From positions 312,930 to 376,929 of the forward strand of contig NMRB01000253.1 of NCBI GenBank assembly GCA_002633025.1: 64,000 nucleotides of DNA, written 5' to 3'. Below, one piece after another: positions 35,728 through 49,039 of this stretch. The DNA comes from Notospermus geniculatus. Lineage: Eukaryota; Nemertea; Pilidiophora; Heteronemertea; Lineidae. Within the stretch, counting starts at the first letter, position 1; each line of letters starts with the position of its first letter. The notes beneath the pieces are model-generated. The model had not been told where the DNA came from, did not search any database, and saw nothing but the letters and a program-made list of their open reading frames with translations. Position numbers and translations under genes: made by a program.

Positions 35728-38289
35728 CAGTCCTAAATTCTTGAGATTTTTCAGTCCTCTGTAGCTCTGCTGACACTGGAAAGTAAAAAAAAGAATGCAA
35801 GTTGAAGTGAATGCCCTGTGGCAAAACTTACTGAAATGACTCTGCATCATCATTTGAATTCATATCAATTCATTACAGTGTCCCGCGAGAAGGAACATTA
35901 ATGCTTTCAGACATGGGATTCCAACTCTGAAGTTTTTCTACTGCAGAAGAAGCTGTTGAAAGGGGAATAATAATCCTGTTCATACACCCAAGTGGGCAAA
36001 CATCTATAAGCTAATCACATCACTGGATATGGGTATATTTCTTATTCATAGGAATCCTGTTGGGTATTTACCAGTCGTTTCATCCAAAAGACGACTCGCA
36101 TCGCAAAACGTTTCGTAATTTGCATTAGATATTCCGTCAGAGTCCTATCCAAGGGGACTCATGTTTATTCTATTTCATCTCATGGTTATACTTTGGTTAT
36201 TTCATCAATGTCACAAGTGGTTGTGGTTGCCATCTCGAATTTCCTTCCCACCTCTTGACCTTCTGTCATGTCAGGATACTGGGGGTGGCCCCTTTGTTGC
36301 TACACTCGGCCCGAGTGTGTATCCGACGTCCCGGTCTTCCACACACTGGCACTTTTGGGGCTCAAAAGCCGTGAACACCACTAGATGGCACTCCACTGGG
36401 CTCCAGCCAATCACCACGCTTTCTCACTCATAATTGCCGCGGAGGACATTCCACAAAACGTACTTTTAGGAAAAACGCAAGGGCCCGTGCTGCCATCACG
36501 CGGTCTTCATGACTGAATCTCTAAAAGAGCCAGATGCGGAGTGTGACTTACCGAAGGGGTGAGACCTTAGCGTCTGGCCAAGCGAGACTACTTTGTTGCT
36601 AATTTAGTCACAACTTCCATGAAAGCCCACAGTTTGGGGCACTACAGAGAATCAAACCAAATCAATCCCAGAATACAGATGAAAACCCAGTCAGCTCCAG
36701 AATGCCAAGGACTGGTGGTGATGTTCATCAGGGTCTCATAAATTTCCTGCGAACTTTTCTCAGCCCCATCCCCTTTAAACTCGTCCTCAATGGGAAACTT
36801 GGCTGCAGGCCTAGGGATGTTGTTCACTTATCATCTTGCCTGTAAGTCATCAGGGTCTAGTCTTGATACACAGGTATACATTTACAGGTATATGTCAACA
36901 AAGCATAGCTACAGGTAAGGTATATCAAATAGAATCTGATAAAGGAAACCATTTCTCTTCCTGAAAAATGTAACTTGTTAACCCATTTCATGAGGAACCT
37001 TTCATTACTTGATCATCAACATGTAAATGACACCTTTCAATCTCTATTCCTATACATGTAGAGGAGAACATCTTATTTACATTTTGTCCATTGAAAGATA
37101 TCATTGAACGAGAGTTAAACATCAAATATGGCATTTCTGGTTCTGTAGACAGTATTGGGCAATTTATCTGCAGGAAACTGCATGTTTTCTTGGATTGCGG
37201 CAGGGGAATTAGTGTCGGAGCCCCCTCCCCATCACATGAAGAATGGCCCATCACAGAATTGAACCAACGATCTCAGAGGTGACAGGCACCATTAATTTCA
37301 CATAACACTGCATCACTCCCTGCTACCAAATATATTTCAGAAAAAAGGTTACAAAAAACACAAAAACAAAAGTTTATAAAGTACATTCTTCCTTCACTAT
37401 GAAAAAAATGAAAGTAAATGAAGCAGACATTTGGCTTTATTTTCTGACGTTATCACAGACAACTTTTATTTGTGTTTCAATATCAGGGTCGATATTGGAA
37501 AAATATATTGACGTATTAAGCCAGATTTACCAACCATAAACATTGAGGTATTGTTGTTTTTATTAATAGTCGAGGGAAATTATGGGTTTCATTTCACTGA
37601 GAGGAGTTTTTGATGGTTTGATGCTCTTGTGACAGTTGATGATGGTGAAATCAGATTTTTTGTGGCATTCAGCGAGTATTAAAGTAAGCTAATCCTGTTC
37701 TCGTTCTTTGTCCTCCTACGTACTATGAATAGAATGGCATTAAAAATTTAGAACAAAAGTCACTGCTTCTTGATCTTTGGTAAAAAATGCACCGTGTGAG
37801 GTGGCTTCCAGACCGGAAGTGTTATTGTGCACAGGATGTGTTCCCCTGGTATCAGGATGGCACTCTAGCAACTTACTTGGAAAAAAGTCTCTTGGATCGT
37901 GTTACTTTGTCACCAGTTCGTGTAAACAGGAACTTTGAGATGAGGCGGATTTGTCCCCAGTATTCTTGAACTTTGCAACTTGGTGTACTATCTCAATAAA
38001 TAAGTAAACGTGTTTTCCAAAATGCGCAGCAATATATTATTTTCTGTACTTACTGAACACCTTGGAATTAAATACATATAAGAAAGGCTGACGTCATTTG
38101 AAAAGAGCACCTGTACAGGAAATTCAAAGTGTTTTTAACAGCCTTTGAATGTGTATGAGAAGCCTATATTATTTTTCCATTGTATTGCAATCAAATTGTT
38201 CTACCATACCATTTACCTGACTTGCACTTTCGTGATAAGATATAAAAAGCAAGTTACTGAAATTTAATTGAAACCATTCCTCCTTCCCT
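35728..38289. other. Intergenic, nothing recognised
   Basis: No supported exon, RNA gene or repeat. Confidence 0.5.
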
Positions 38290-38785
38290 ACAATTGCCAT
38301 GCAGTGGGCGGGTTCGGTTCAGGATGGATTGATCGCTTTTACACGGTGCGGGTTCGGTAATCGGCCTAATCTAGTTCGAGGTATTTTCTTTGAATGCCTG
38401 CCACTAGATGGCGTGTATCAACATTTACAGTTATCGTAAGTACAAAATATCCCGAAAAATTAATCACTAAAAATCGATAAACTAAGTTTCTAACAGCATA
38501 TTGAGCAGTGCTTGAGAAATCTTGCACATGATTTCTTCACAGGTGACTTACAGCAAGTACGCCAGTGATGTCACTCAGTGTGCTCAATCCCACCCGAGGC
38601 CGGTGGAGGTCGGTTCCCTTTTTTACACGAGAGAATAACCGGCCTGTACCTACCTCCACCTTCCCGAGACTCACGTGGCGAACTGAACTGGCCCGAGGAA
38701 GGTGGAGGTCAGTTGTTTCGCTCTTACATGGGGAGAAATAACCGAACCCTCCTCGATCCGGAACGCACCCGCACCATGTAAAAAG
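38290..38785. repeat. GC-rich repeat-derived segment with direct and inverted parts
   Basis: TTTTACACGGTGCGGGT near 38337 is mirrored near 38779 by TTTTTACATGGTGCGGGT on the other strand. Inside, two direct blocks starting CCCGAGG (about 38594 and 38691) share GGTGGAGGTC and a GAGAAATAACCG-like end. It looks like a decayed inverted-repeat element; exact limits are unclear. Confidence 0.5.
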
Positions 38786-40544
38786 GCCTATTATTTCCTA
38801 CCTGGTGGATGGAGAGAATCCTGAATTCCTCTAAATTACACAGATATTGAGGAATATCTGATGAAAAAGTTGTTTCACAGTCATCACACGAGGTACCCAG
38901 TGAGTTAAAACTGTATATGATGGAAGATGATAAACAAAGATGTCATAAAAGAAATGCTATCCTTAATTAACGTCATTGTTTTGCCAATGGCACTGCTGCA
39001 TTTCCTCGTCACAAACCAATTATTGCCTAATTATGTGTAATTGTATTTATCTACCCCATTGAATGTGGGTACGAAAAACACAATGATAAAACTGATATTG
39101 TAGGTCTTGCTTTGTATTCTGTACAAAAGGTGGTGCCGTGATGTTATTCATAACAGTGGAGAAAAAGATAGCATCACGGTTATCGTGATTAATTCGTTTT
39201 TTGCCAATCGGGTGCCCAGCAGAATCATGACATGCCGATCTTCCACGGAATGAAGTACATTTGTTTTTTCACCAGAAATAACAATAAAACAATAGAACAT
39301 ACCAGAGCTGGGATATAACTAATCTTGTCCATGTCATATTTAGTAGGTGGCGTGACTGGAGTCCATTGAATAATATGAAATTGATGGGAAAAACGAATGA
39401 AAAAACACAGTAGGATTTGTCCAGAGGGATATTACACATCTTGATTAATGTAATTTTTTGCTGATGGTGGCGCTACAGTGCCACGGTAAATAATGACTTA
39501 TCTATCATAGACATGAAATTAATAATGAAAATCAATCTTTGACGGAAGCCATTTAGATGTTGGTATAATTGAATATGTTTGGAAATGTCAGGGGACTAGG
39601 GCTAACCTTATCAGACACAGCCCTGGCAGTTTGGTACACGCAGGCGTCGGTGTGATACTACTGTCTGTAATCACCATGAAGGCGGCACCAGACTTGACAG
39701 AGGATTGGAAAGAGGGATGAGAAGAGGGATAAGCAACTCGAGCTCTGTTCGATTGATTTGAACCCTTGGGTGTGAAGGTAGATGAAAAGGGGACTCGGAT
39801 CTTGTATCAGGGCTTCCGATAAGCAGTGCGATTGTGGGATTCCCGCCCAAACTCCCGTATCGCCCGCAAGAAAAAATAGTCAAAACGGGCCATTCCCGCA
39901 CATGTTTTCAGTAAATAAAAAATCTATCTTTATTAATAAAGCCGCTTTTGCAATGCAGGCGTGACGTCAGAATCATTCCAGGTCTCACTACAGTTTTGGT
40001 GAGGTGTCACTACACAGTTATGGTGTATCCAGCACCTTCAGTGCCACTGGTGGTTTTTGTATCCCCACTGAAAAAATGAAAATCCCCCCAAAAAGTTGGA
40101 AAGGGGGCAATCCCCCCTTGAAAATTATTTTGGCAGAAGCCCTGTGTATGCCATCGTTGTTTGTCAGCTTCCTGTCAGTTGATGCTGGAGCTCCCCTGCC
40201 TGTTCAAATTTCTTTTCCTCGGATGATTCTGGAGTACTCTTCCTGTCCGAGTTTCTCTACTCAGATTATTCTGGACTCCACTGCTGTCCAAGCTTCTTTT
40301 CTGCACAGTACATCTTGAGTCTTCTTGAGATTTGCATTAGTTAGCCAAGTTGAGTCACAAACTGACAGTAAACACAGTTCATGCCATATTAATTTGTTCA
40401 CGTTTTTCCCAGAGTTGACATTGATGCACATCGCCTCTAGCAACACCAATGGGGAATTTTGAAGCTGACATACCCACACTTCCGTGGTGATTTTGTGACA
40501 TCTTGAACATGGACTGTCTGAGTCATTACCAAGTGAGACCGAGG
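38786..40544. other. Intergenic, nothing recognised
   Basis: No supported feature. Confidence 0.5.
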
Positions 40545-41372
40545 GTTTCACATGATAATTTGTAACTTATTCTGTTGGGTGTAGGGGTGCCAATCTTGCA
40601 GAAGGTCACTAATGTGTGATTTTCGTGGATTTCATTCTGTTATATGTGATGCTAATTTCATGAAGATGGAAGACTCAATGAAATTGTTCTGTGCGAGATG
40701 TCATTTTCTTACTCATCAGACTCAAGCTAATTGCAAGGATCAGTGCAGTGTTTACCAAAACCTCCAGGTCATGGATTGTTATTAAGACTGGTGTTGGCAA
40801 CATTGATTTTGGAACACACACTGGAGCTCAAAAATGATGCTAGAATTTGAAGGGTGATTTGTCTGATGTCACATATATTATCTTGTCCCAAGAATTTCCA
40901 GACTTTAAATACATGACTTATCTGCAATATTTTTTCGAAGTAATACTAAAAGTCTGTCCATGCATGGCTATGACAGGTGTCACCACAGAAAGAAAGATTT
41001 GCCACATCAGTTAAGATCCACATCAAATAGTTGCAACTTTTTGCACTTGAAATTCTTTTCACCATATGGTACAAATCATCTGCGCCATGTTTGGACTTAC
41101 GTAAAAGAAAGTAACATGACACAATGCAACAAAACAGCTCTGTTGAGGTTACCGACTTCGGCCATGGATTACACGAAGCTAATCACAAAATCAATACACG
41201 CTATCCTTAGGGAATTCTATCTCCTTTGATCTAACTCTCCGTGATTTTACCGTCATATTTTACCATCATATTCTGCCAAGATTGTTTAACTAGATCTAAC
41301 CAGTGAAAAATATGTCTAATAAATCATCCTGACTAGGAAAGCTTTTCTTTTCTAAAGTAAGGCAAGACCAAG
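40545..41372. repeat. Tandem duplication 3, copy A (828 bp)
   Basis: From GTTTCACATGATAATTTG to GGCAAGACCAAG, repeated almost unchanged at 41558-42391. The 89-codon open frame shared by both copies differs at one residue (L versus F). It has no recognisable domain, so conservation here reflects recency rather than selection. Confidence 0.92.
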
Positions 41373-41557
41373 NAAGTAAACGGCACGACCCAAGAATCGA
41401 GCTTAATACCAACATGACAGAACGAACCCAACATCACAACACAGCGCTATTCCTAAGATTCGCTCTGTTCCGTTCCAGTTTCAGGGTCGGTCCGTCTTTT
41501 ACATTCCGTTTGCAACCACGATTCCGTTCCGTTCCGTTCCGTACTTAATAACTACCC
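41373..41557. repeat. Spacer of duplication 3 with TTCCG microsatellite
   Basis: A 185-bp sequence between the copies, starting with an ambiguous base (41373), with four TTCCG units at 41522-41541 and looser TTCCGTTCC strings upstream. Confidence 0.7.
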
Positions 41558-42391
41558 GTTTCACATGATAATTTGTAACTTATTCTGTTGGGTGTAGGGG
41601 TGCCAATCTTGCAGAAGGTCACTAATGTGTGATTTTCGTGGATTTCATTCTGTTAGGCCTATATGTGATGCTAATTTCATGAAGATGGAAGACTCAATGA
41701 AATTGTTCTGTGCGAGATGTCATTTTCTTACTCATCAGACTCAAGCTAATTGCAAGGATCAGTGCAGTGTTTACCAAAACCTCCAGGTCATGGATTGTTA
41801 TTAAGACTGGCGTTGGCAACATTGATTTTGGAACACACACTGGAGCTCAAAAATGATGCTGGAATTTGAAGGGTGATTTGCCTGATGTCACATATATTAT
41901 CTTGTCCCAAGAATTTCCACACTTTAAATACATGACTTATCTGCAATATTTTTTTGAAGTAATACTAAAAGTCTGTCCATGCATGGCTATGACAGGTGTC
42001 ACCACAGAAAGAAAGATTTGCCACATCAGTTAAGATCCACATCAAATAGTTGCAACTTTTTCCACTTGAAATTCTTTTCACCATATGGTACAAATCATCT
42101 GCGCCATGTTTGGACTTACGTAAAAGAAAGTAACATGACACAATGCAACAAAACAGCTCTGTTGAGGTTACCGACTTCGGCCATGGATTACACGAAGCTA
42201 ATCACAAAATCAATACACGCTATCCTTAGGGAATTCTATCTCCTTTGATCTAACTCTCCGTGATTTTACCGTCATATTTTACCATCATATTCTGCCAAGA
42301 TTGTTTAACTAGATCTAACCAGTGAAAAATATGTCTAATAAATCATCCTGACTAGGAAAGCTTTTCTTTTCTAAAGTAAGGCAAGACCAAG
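41558..42391. repeat. Tandem duplication 3, copy B
   Basis: Direct repeat of 40545-41372. The only clear insertion is 6 bp making TAGGCCTA at 41654-41661. Confidence 0.92.
41654..41661. other. TAGGCCTA micro-insertion (copy B only)
   Basis: Copy B reads CTGT-TAGGCCTA-TATGTG where copy A (about 40638) reads CTGT-TA-TATGTG. This is again exactly TA becoming TA-GGCC-TA. Confidence 0.8.
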
Positions 42392-43664
42392 CGAATGGTT
42401 TCTGTGTTTAAAAGAGGGCAAGACAAATGCTGGCCATGCAATTGCTTCTTGAAGTTCAAAGCTTAGTGGAAGTTCTAAAAAGGATTCATTGATGGACTGT
42501 TCTGGCTTCATTTCCTAATGCTGCATAAAACTGTTCTCCTTTGCATTCTGCTTATGGCCTTTAGATCATATTCATAAAGGCCCGTTTCCACTGAACGCGA
42601 TTTGTTGACGTGCTCGGCAAAGGGCTTTGTTATTTCCCGCCGCACTGCACGCAAACAAAGGTAAATCGCGCGCGTTGCCCTATCACACACAGGAAACACC
42701 GCTTAAGAAAGTGGCCACGCCCTAGAGTAGGCTACTCGGGGCCTGTGGATTGTTCCTTTCCAGCCTGGGCACCCCACTCTGTCAGCTGTAAATAGAACTC
42801 TTATCAAGCTACTCATAAGAAACCATGTTTTTTGGCAAAGTATTTGCAACAGTCTGCTGGATCCTGTCAGGGTGGTACAACTTCTTAGATAGATGGTGGT
42901 TCGATAGAGATCTACCTGGCACCATTTGAGAAGTGTTGTATCATTCCATTTCCACCCTCTCTGGCTTATCTTTCATTAACCCTGTAGGCCTTTGATCACC
43001 TAGGACTTTTTCAAGCAATCTGCTCATCATCAGTTGCTCTGGTGTAGTGTCAGACACAGATTCAGTTGAAGTTGAAATAATGAAATAGAGTTAAATTGAT
43101 TGCGACCTTTCTCAAACTACCAGGTGAACACTTGGAAAGTAGTCGAAGAAACCACTTTCCTGACAGTTCCCACTTGATGAGTTTTAAGTATCTCTGAACC
43201 TAATGGCAGCACTGGAAGAACATGTACATGATCTAGTTTGTTGAGTTAAAATGGTTTCGGATAAACCTAAACATGAAAAACACTTCGTTCAAGATTCTGG
43301 TTCTACTCCGTTCCGTGAAGCCTCCTCGAAGAAGTGTATCCCGTTATTATGGACAATGCTATCCAACTTCTCTACAGCAGGTTGAAGAGATAACCATTTG
43401 AAAATTCCCATGTGTGGAAACCTCCTAGGGTGCCACGTTGACAGCCACACATAAATAATTCATGATAATGGGATTACGATGACCATAACAATTCTCTGGC
43501 ACTGTGAGAGGATATTGGTGTTGGTGCACCTCTGAGTGATGGACAAATGTGTGATGTTGTGGTATTGCTTGTTCAATCTGGCCTTCAGCCCTCGGAGTAA
43601 ACTGTCCTGTGGTTTCACTTCTTTATCGAAAAAAATGCTCATGCTACTCTTGCCGCAAGGTGGT
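42392..43664. other. Intergenic, nothing recognised
   Basis: No supported exon or RNA gene. A CpG-rich patch lies at about 42580-42690. Confidence 0.5.
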
Positions 43665-43940
43665 GGAGCCCGGCGGTGTAGTGGTTCGGGTCTCCGACTA
43701 GCGGTCAGAGGGTCCCGGGTTTGAATCCCACTGGGCGTGAGACTTTGGGCAAGTATCTTTGCCTCACTGGCCTCTCTCCACCCAGATGTATAAATGGGTA
43801 CCGGTCGGAAATGCGCGATTGTAGCGCTGAATGAGCAGCTGATCTGAGTTGTACTGAAAGGTTTCAGGATAGACTGGGGTTAAAGTGTAAAGTCAGATGA
43901 CAACCTCTACCGTAGTTGATATCAGACTATAAACCCAAAA
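43665..43940 (+). mobile_element. tRNA-Ala-derived SINE, copy 1
   Basis: A tRNA-like head at about 43665-43738 has an A-box region GGTGTAGTGGTT, an anticodon loop CTAGCGG (AGC, Ala-like) and B box GGGTTTGAATCCC. A 200-bp body follows, ending GATATCAGACTATAAACCC. A second copy in the opposite orientation is at 51258-51533. The tRNA part lacks full stems and is not a functional tRNA gene. Confidence 0.9.
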
Positions 43941-44866
43941 CTTTAACTTTAAGGTCTGAAAACCTTGCTTCAAAGGCAGGTTTCACCGTGGCCTGATGAA
44001 CAGTCTCTTGTACATTGAATCATGTAAGAATGAAAATAATTGGACGAAATAGTTTTGCAATCTTGCATCTGATTGCACCTGCTCCAGGAGAACATTCTTG
44101 CATCAATTTTCTCTCTGCATGGAACATCAAGACACCTTGCATACTCACTTCGATACCATCTTGTAAAAATGTCCACGTAAATTGCTAACTCAATCTTACC
44201 GTGATTACCAGATGCAAGCCCAGAGGTAATAGGCATCTGTGAATACTGCACCAGATTTCACTGTGCCAATTCTTATTTATCGCAAAATCAATACCGTTAA
44301 TCTGAATAAAAATATGATTAAGGATTTCATCCTGAGGGAGGTGTCCCCCCACCGAGATGTCGGAGTGTACACCCAATAATATTTGTCGTTACTGAATTAT
44401 CTTGATTGCGTTGCCGTTGTCACGTCTTCGTGTAAATCGCGAACAGCGTGTATCCCCCACATCTGATCTGTGAAATCGTTCAATCAGTCCGCACAGCGCC
44501 TGATTGGGATGATGCAGCAAGATCCATTGTCTTGTCATCTCTCATTCGATGTCATTGTCAACGAGGTTGACCAGGCATGCAGGAACAATTCACAAGAAAG
44601 TTAATACTATGCTCACGACTCCCTCTCTTGCCGTCTTTAATTCGAGACGTTCTATATTTGATTCACTTTGTTTAAGGGTGAGAGGGTGGCTGTCGGTGGG
44701 TGAGCAGTCAGGCATTGTGTAGCATGGTGTCTGGTACGGTGTCTGTTTTGCTCCATGGTAAATCGTGTGAAGACGTGGAATAGAATGGGATGTCATTTGC
44801 CATCCATAAAGGGATCGCTACTATTGTTGAAAGGTATTCATTGTGGAAAGGTGAGTGTTAATCTGG
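43941..44866. other. Intergenic, nothing recognised
   Basis: No supported feature. Confidence 0.5.
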
Positions 44867-46375
44867 CCAAAGGGATCTGCAGTCATATTGCTGAATGGTC
44901 TTGGGTGATGTTCTTTCCAATGGTTAGGAACGCATGTCTTGTGTACTTTTTTCGTAACTGGGTGATACGTGATTGACAGGAGCGTGTTGTTGTGGAGATG
45001 TCTTGAGCAGTTATTTCTTGCTTCAGTGATGCGATTCATCATGACATCTGGATGTTCAAAATAATCGAATGCTTTTCAACATTTATGAGGTTAGGATACA
45101 GCCCGTAATGATGAAGAAGAGGTTGGTATTGGTACACGTGATTCAATGTGCTGGTGTGCTTTGCAATATTTGTGCTTGTGGTATAAAAGCCATCGACCAC
45201 AAGTTTCGGAACATGCTGAGAGGGCAGCAGGAGGCAGCTGTTCCCGAGGGCTAGCAGGGGGCAGCTGTTCCCGAGGGCCAAAGTCAGAAAAAAGTTCCCA
45301 TAATTTTTACAGGCTTTCTGTTACCACTATTGACATTTGGCCAATAATGCGTGCGTAGAAGTTTTTTCAAATTAAGGTTGTTTGTATGTAAGTTTTTGGG
45401 TTTGCTGGTATTGTTGACTCAACCTTGGGTCCAATTTGCACCACATGATCTTCAAGGACATCAAGCAGTCCAGTATTTTTGTTGAAATTCAAGATGTTTC
45501 TCAAATTGCTGGCGAAGTTGTCACATGCACTTGCTGGCATCTACTTAATGTGCACCCTGCTGACTGGTTTCAAGAAAACAGATTCTGCCAGCTCAAGTAT
45601 GCTCTTGTGATGAATTCATTTGGATTTGGTCACAGCATGCCCATATTAAAATGAACAGGTCCAAACTCCAGTCGCCACCGTTCTTTCTAACGCTACAGAG
45701 CATCCACCATCCTATTCCCAACTCTCATCCGTCTGTACGAAGCCTTATAAGTAAGGACATATTTCTTGATTGCATTTCCTCTGGAAAGGCTAAGCCGGAA
45801 GTTTCTGATATGATATGTGAAGTCTTAGATTTGTCATAGATTGTGAAAACTTATTGCATTTTGTAAGTCTTCGAATGTTGGATAGTATTCCTTCGATCTT
45901 CAAGATGTTTTCAAATATATAAGACACGCTTCTTGTGAATTTTCCTTCCATTCATCGACGATTATTACATTTCTCAGAAATCTTGATCGCATTAATGAAT
46001 TCCCGAGGCAAAAGAGTGCTTTTTGTTTGCTTTTGCTTTTAATTCATTCCTGGACAGGACGTATTTCTCAAACAAGTTTCAAAACAAGATGATGCACTTC
46101 GATTACGGATAGTACATGTACATGCTGTTCAGATTTAAAAGGTGGATCTAGGATTGTGTTTCGTCATTTCATTGAAGGTTTTCATCTGAACCTGAGTATA
46201 TAGGATTCACAAGGCAAGCGTCTGATATCTGCAAATTCAGCCATTACTGTTTTCATCATTTTCGTATCATTCTGTTGGCCCTTTCCTGTGATACAGCCGT
46301 TGTTCTAGGCTACCCTCCCAGTGTTCTCCACAGGTTTTGGTCTAAGAGGGGCGGCAGTGGGCGTGGTGCCGAAGG
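44867..46375. repeat. Tandem duplication 4, copy A (cut by a gap)
   Basis: Matches 47309-48808 in the same orientation at an offset of about 2.44 kb. The left limit may lie further upstream, because copy B starts at the gap edge. The right limit is hidden by the gap. The last 57 bases are the start of a hAT-like element (from 46319) whose full copy is at 48752-49039. Confidence 0.88.
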
Positions 46376-47308
46376 NNNNNNNNNNNNNNNNNNNNNNNNN
46401 NNNNNNNNNNNNNNNNNNNNNNNNNNNNNNNNNNNNNNNNNNNNNNNNNNNNNNNNNNNNNNNNNNNNNNNNNNNNNNNNNNNNNNNNNNNNNNNNNNNN
46501 NNNNNNNNNNNNNNNNNNNNNNNNNNNNNNNNNNNNNNNNNNNNNNNNNNNNNNNNNNNNNNNNNNNNNNNNNNNNNNNNNNNNNNNNNNNNNNNNNNNN
46601 NNNNNNNNNNNNNNNNNNNNNNNNNNNNNNNNNNNNNNNNNNNNNNNNNNNNNNNNNNNNNNNNNNNNNNNNNNNNNNNNNNNNNNNNNNNNNNNNNNNN
46701 NNNNNNNNNNNNNNNNNNNNNNNNNNNNNNNNNNNNNNNNNNNNNNNNNNNNNNNNNNNNNNNNNNNNNNNNNNNNNNNNNNNNNNNNNNNNNNNNNNNN
46801 NNNNNNNNNNNNNNNNNNNNNNNNNNNNNNNNNNNNNNNNNNNNNNNNNNNNNNNNNNNNNNNNNNNNNNNNNNNNNNNNNNNNNNNNNNNNNNNNNNNN
46901 NNNNNNNNNNNNNNNNNNNNNNNNNNNNNNNNNNNNNNNNNNNNNNNNNNNNNNNNNNNNNNNNNNNNNNNNNNNNNNNNNNNNNNNNNNNNNNNNNNNN
47001 NNNNNNNNNNNNNNNNNNNNNNNNNNNNNNNNNNNNNNNNNNNNNNNNNNNNNNNNNNNNNNNNNNNNNNNNNNNNNNNNNNNNNNNNNNNNNNNNNNNN
47101 NNNNNNNNNNNNNNNNNNNNNNNNNNNNNNNNNNNNNNNNNNNNNNNNNNNNNNNNNNNNNNNNNNNNNNNNNNNNNNNNNNNNNNNNNNNNNNNNNNNN
47201 NNNNNNNNNNNNNNNNNNNNNNNNNNNNNNNNNNNNNNNNNNNNNNNNNNNNNNNNNNNNNNNNNNNNNNNNNNNNNNNNNNNNNNNNNNNNNNNNNNNN
47301 NNNNNNNN
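46376..47308. other. Assembly gap (933 N)
   Basis: Run of undetermined bases between the two copies of duplication 4. Long open frames across it are artefacts. Confidence 0.99.
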
Positions 47309-48808
47309 CCAAAGGGATCTGCAGTCATATTGCTGAATGGTCTTGGGTGATGTTCTTTCCAATGGTTAGGAACGCATGTCTTGTGTACTTTTTTCGTAAC
47401 TGGGTGATACGTGATTGACAGGAGCGTGTTGTTGTGGAGATGTCTTGAGCAGTTATTTCTTGCTTCAATGGTGCGATTCATCATGACATCTGGATGTTCA
47501 AAATAATCGAATGCTTTTCAACATTTATGAGGTTAGGATACAGCCCGTAATGATGAAGACGAGGTTGGTATTGGTACATGTGATTCAATGTGCTGGTGTG
47601 CTTTGCAATATTTGTGCTTGTGGTAAAGGCCATCGACCACAGCCATTCATTGACAAGTTTCAGAACAATACTGAGAGGGCAGCAGGGGGCAGTTGTTCCC
47701 AAAGGCCAAAGTCACAAAAAAGTTTCTCAAAATTTTTTTGAACAGGTTTTCTGTTATCACCATCGGCATTTGACCGATAATGTGTGTGTGCGTAGTTTCC
47801 GAGTAGAAGTTTTTTTCAAATTAAGGTTGTTTGTATGTAAGTTTTTGGGTTTGCTGGTATTGTTGACTCAACCTTGGGTCCAATTTGCACCACATGATCT
47901 TCAAGGACATCAAGCAATCCAGTATTTTTGTTGAAATTCAAGATGTTTCTCAAATTGCTGGCGAAGTTGTCACATGCACTTGCTGTGCACCCTGCTGACT
48001 GGTTTCAAGAAAACAGATTCTGCCAGCTCAAGTATGCTGTTGTGATGAATTCATTTGGATTTGGTCACAGCATGCCCATATTAAAATGAACAGGTCGAAA
48101 CTCCAGTCGCCACCATTCTTTCTAACGCTACAGAGCATCCACCATCCTATTCCCAACTCTCATCCGTCTGTACGAAGCCTTATAAGTAAGGACATATTTC
48201 TTGATTGCATTTCCTCTGGAAAGGCTAAGCCTGAAGTTTCTGATATGATATGTGAAGTCTTAGATTTGTCATAGATTGTGAAAACTTATTGCATTTTGTA
48301 AGTCTTCAAATGTTGGATAATGTTCCTTCGATCTTCAAGATGTTTTCAAATATATAAGACACACTTCTTGTGAATTTTCCTTCCATTCATCGACGATTAT
48401 TACATTTCTCAGAAATCTTGATCGCATTAATGAATTCCCGAGGCAAAAGAGTGCTTTTTGTTTGCTTTTGCTTTTAATTCATTCCTGGACAGGACGTACT
48501 TCTCAAACAAGTTTCAAAACAAGATGATCATGCACTTCGATTACGGATTGTACGTACTGTTCAAATTTAAAAGGCTGGATCTAGGATTGTGTTTCGTCAT
48601 TTCATTGAAGGTTTTTATCTGAACCTGAGTATTTAGGATTCACAAGGCAAGCGTCTGATATCTGCAAATTCAGCCATTACTGTTTTCATCATTTTCGTAT
48701 CATTCTGTTGGCCCTTTCCTGTGATACAGCCGTTGTTCTAGGCTCCCCTCCCAGTGTTCTCCACAGGTTTTGGTCTAAGAGGGGCGGCAGTGGGCGTGGT
48801 GCCGAAGG
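47309..48808. repeat. Tandem duplication 4, copy B
   Basis: Direct repeat of 44867-46375 with substitutions, a 14-bp deletion near 47984 and small indels near 47630-47800. No recognisable protein. Confidence 0.88.
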
Positions 48809-49039
48809 GGCACCTTCTGGCGGGGGTCTGGGGGCCCTCCCCCAGCGAAATTTGGATTTTAGGTGCTCTGAGATGCGTTTTCTGAGCATCTGAGATGCAT
48901 AATTGAGCAATCTAAATCATAAATATTAGGGCGGACGAATTTTTAAGAGGGGCGGGCCGTTTTTCAGAGGGGTGGATTTTGCTGTTGGTATTTTTAAGAG
49001 GGGCGGGCCACCCTTTATTAACTGTTGTGGAGAACACTG
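48752..49039. mobile_element. hAT-like non-autonomous element, CAGTGTTCTCCACA ends
   Basis: A 288-bp element with perfect inverted ends CAGTGTTCTCCACA. The flanks are C-rich (CCCCTCCC versus GCCCTCCC when shifted by one), close to an 8-bp duplication. The interior has repeated AAGAGGGGCGG strings. CAGTG ends and an 8-bp target fit hAT. Confidence 0.75.

Noticed and set aside
40960-42248. 89-codon open frame conserved in both copies of duplication 3
   Set aside because: Its conservation follows from the very recent duplication; non-coding flanks are equally conserved.
42915-42937. Resemblance to the miR-29/285 family (GGCACCATTTGA)
   Set aside because: The seed differs at its first base and no hairpin partner was seen nearby.
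43665-43738. Possible tRNA-Ala gene on the plus strand
   Set aside because: The same head occurs in a second dispersed 276-bp copy at 51258-51533 and the stems are imperfect, so it is a SINE head.
46275-47484. Open frames of 335-380 codons on both strands across 46376-47308
   Set aside because: Almost entirely N; artefact of the gap.
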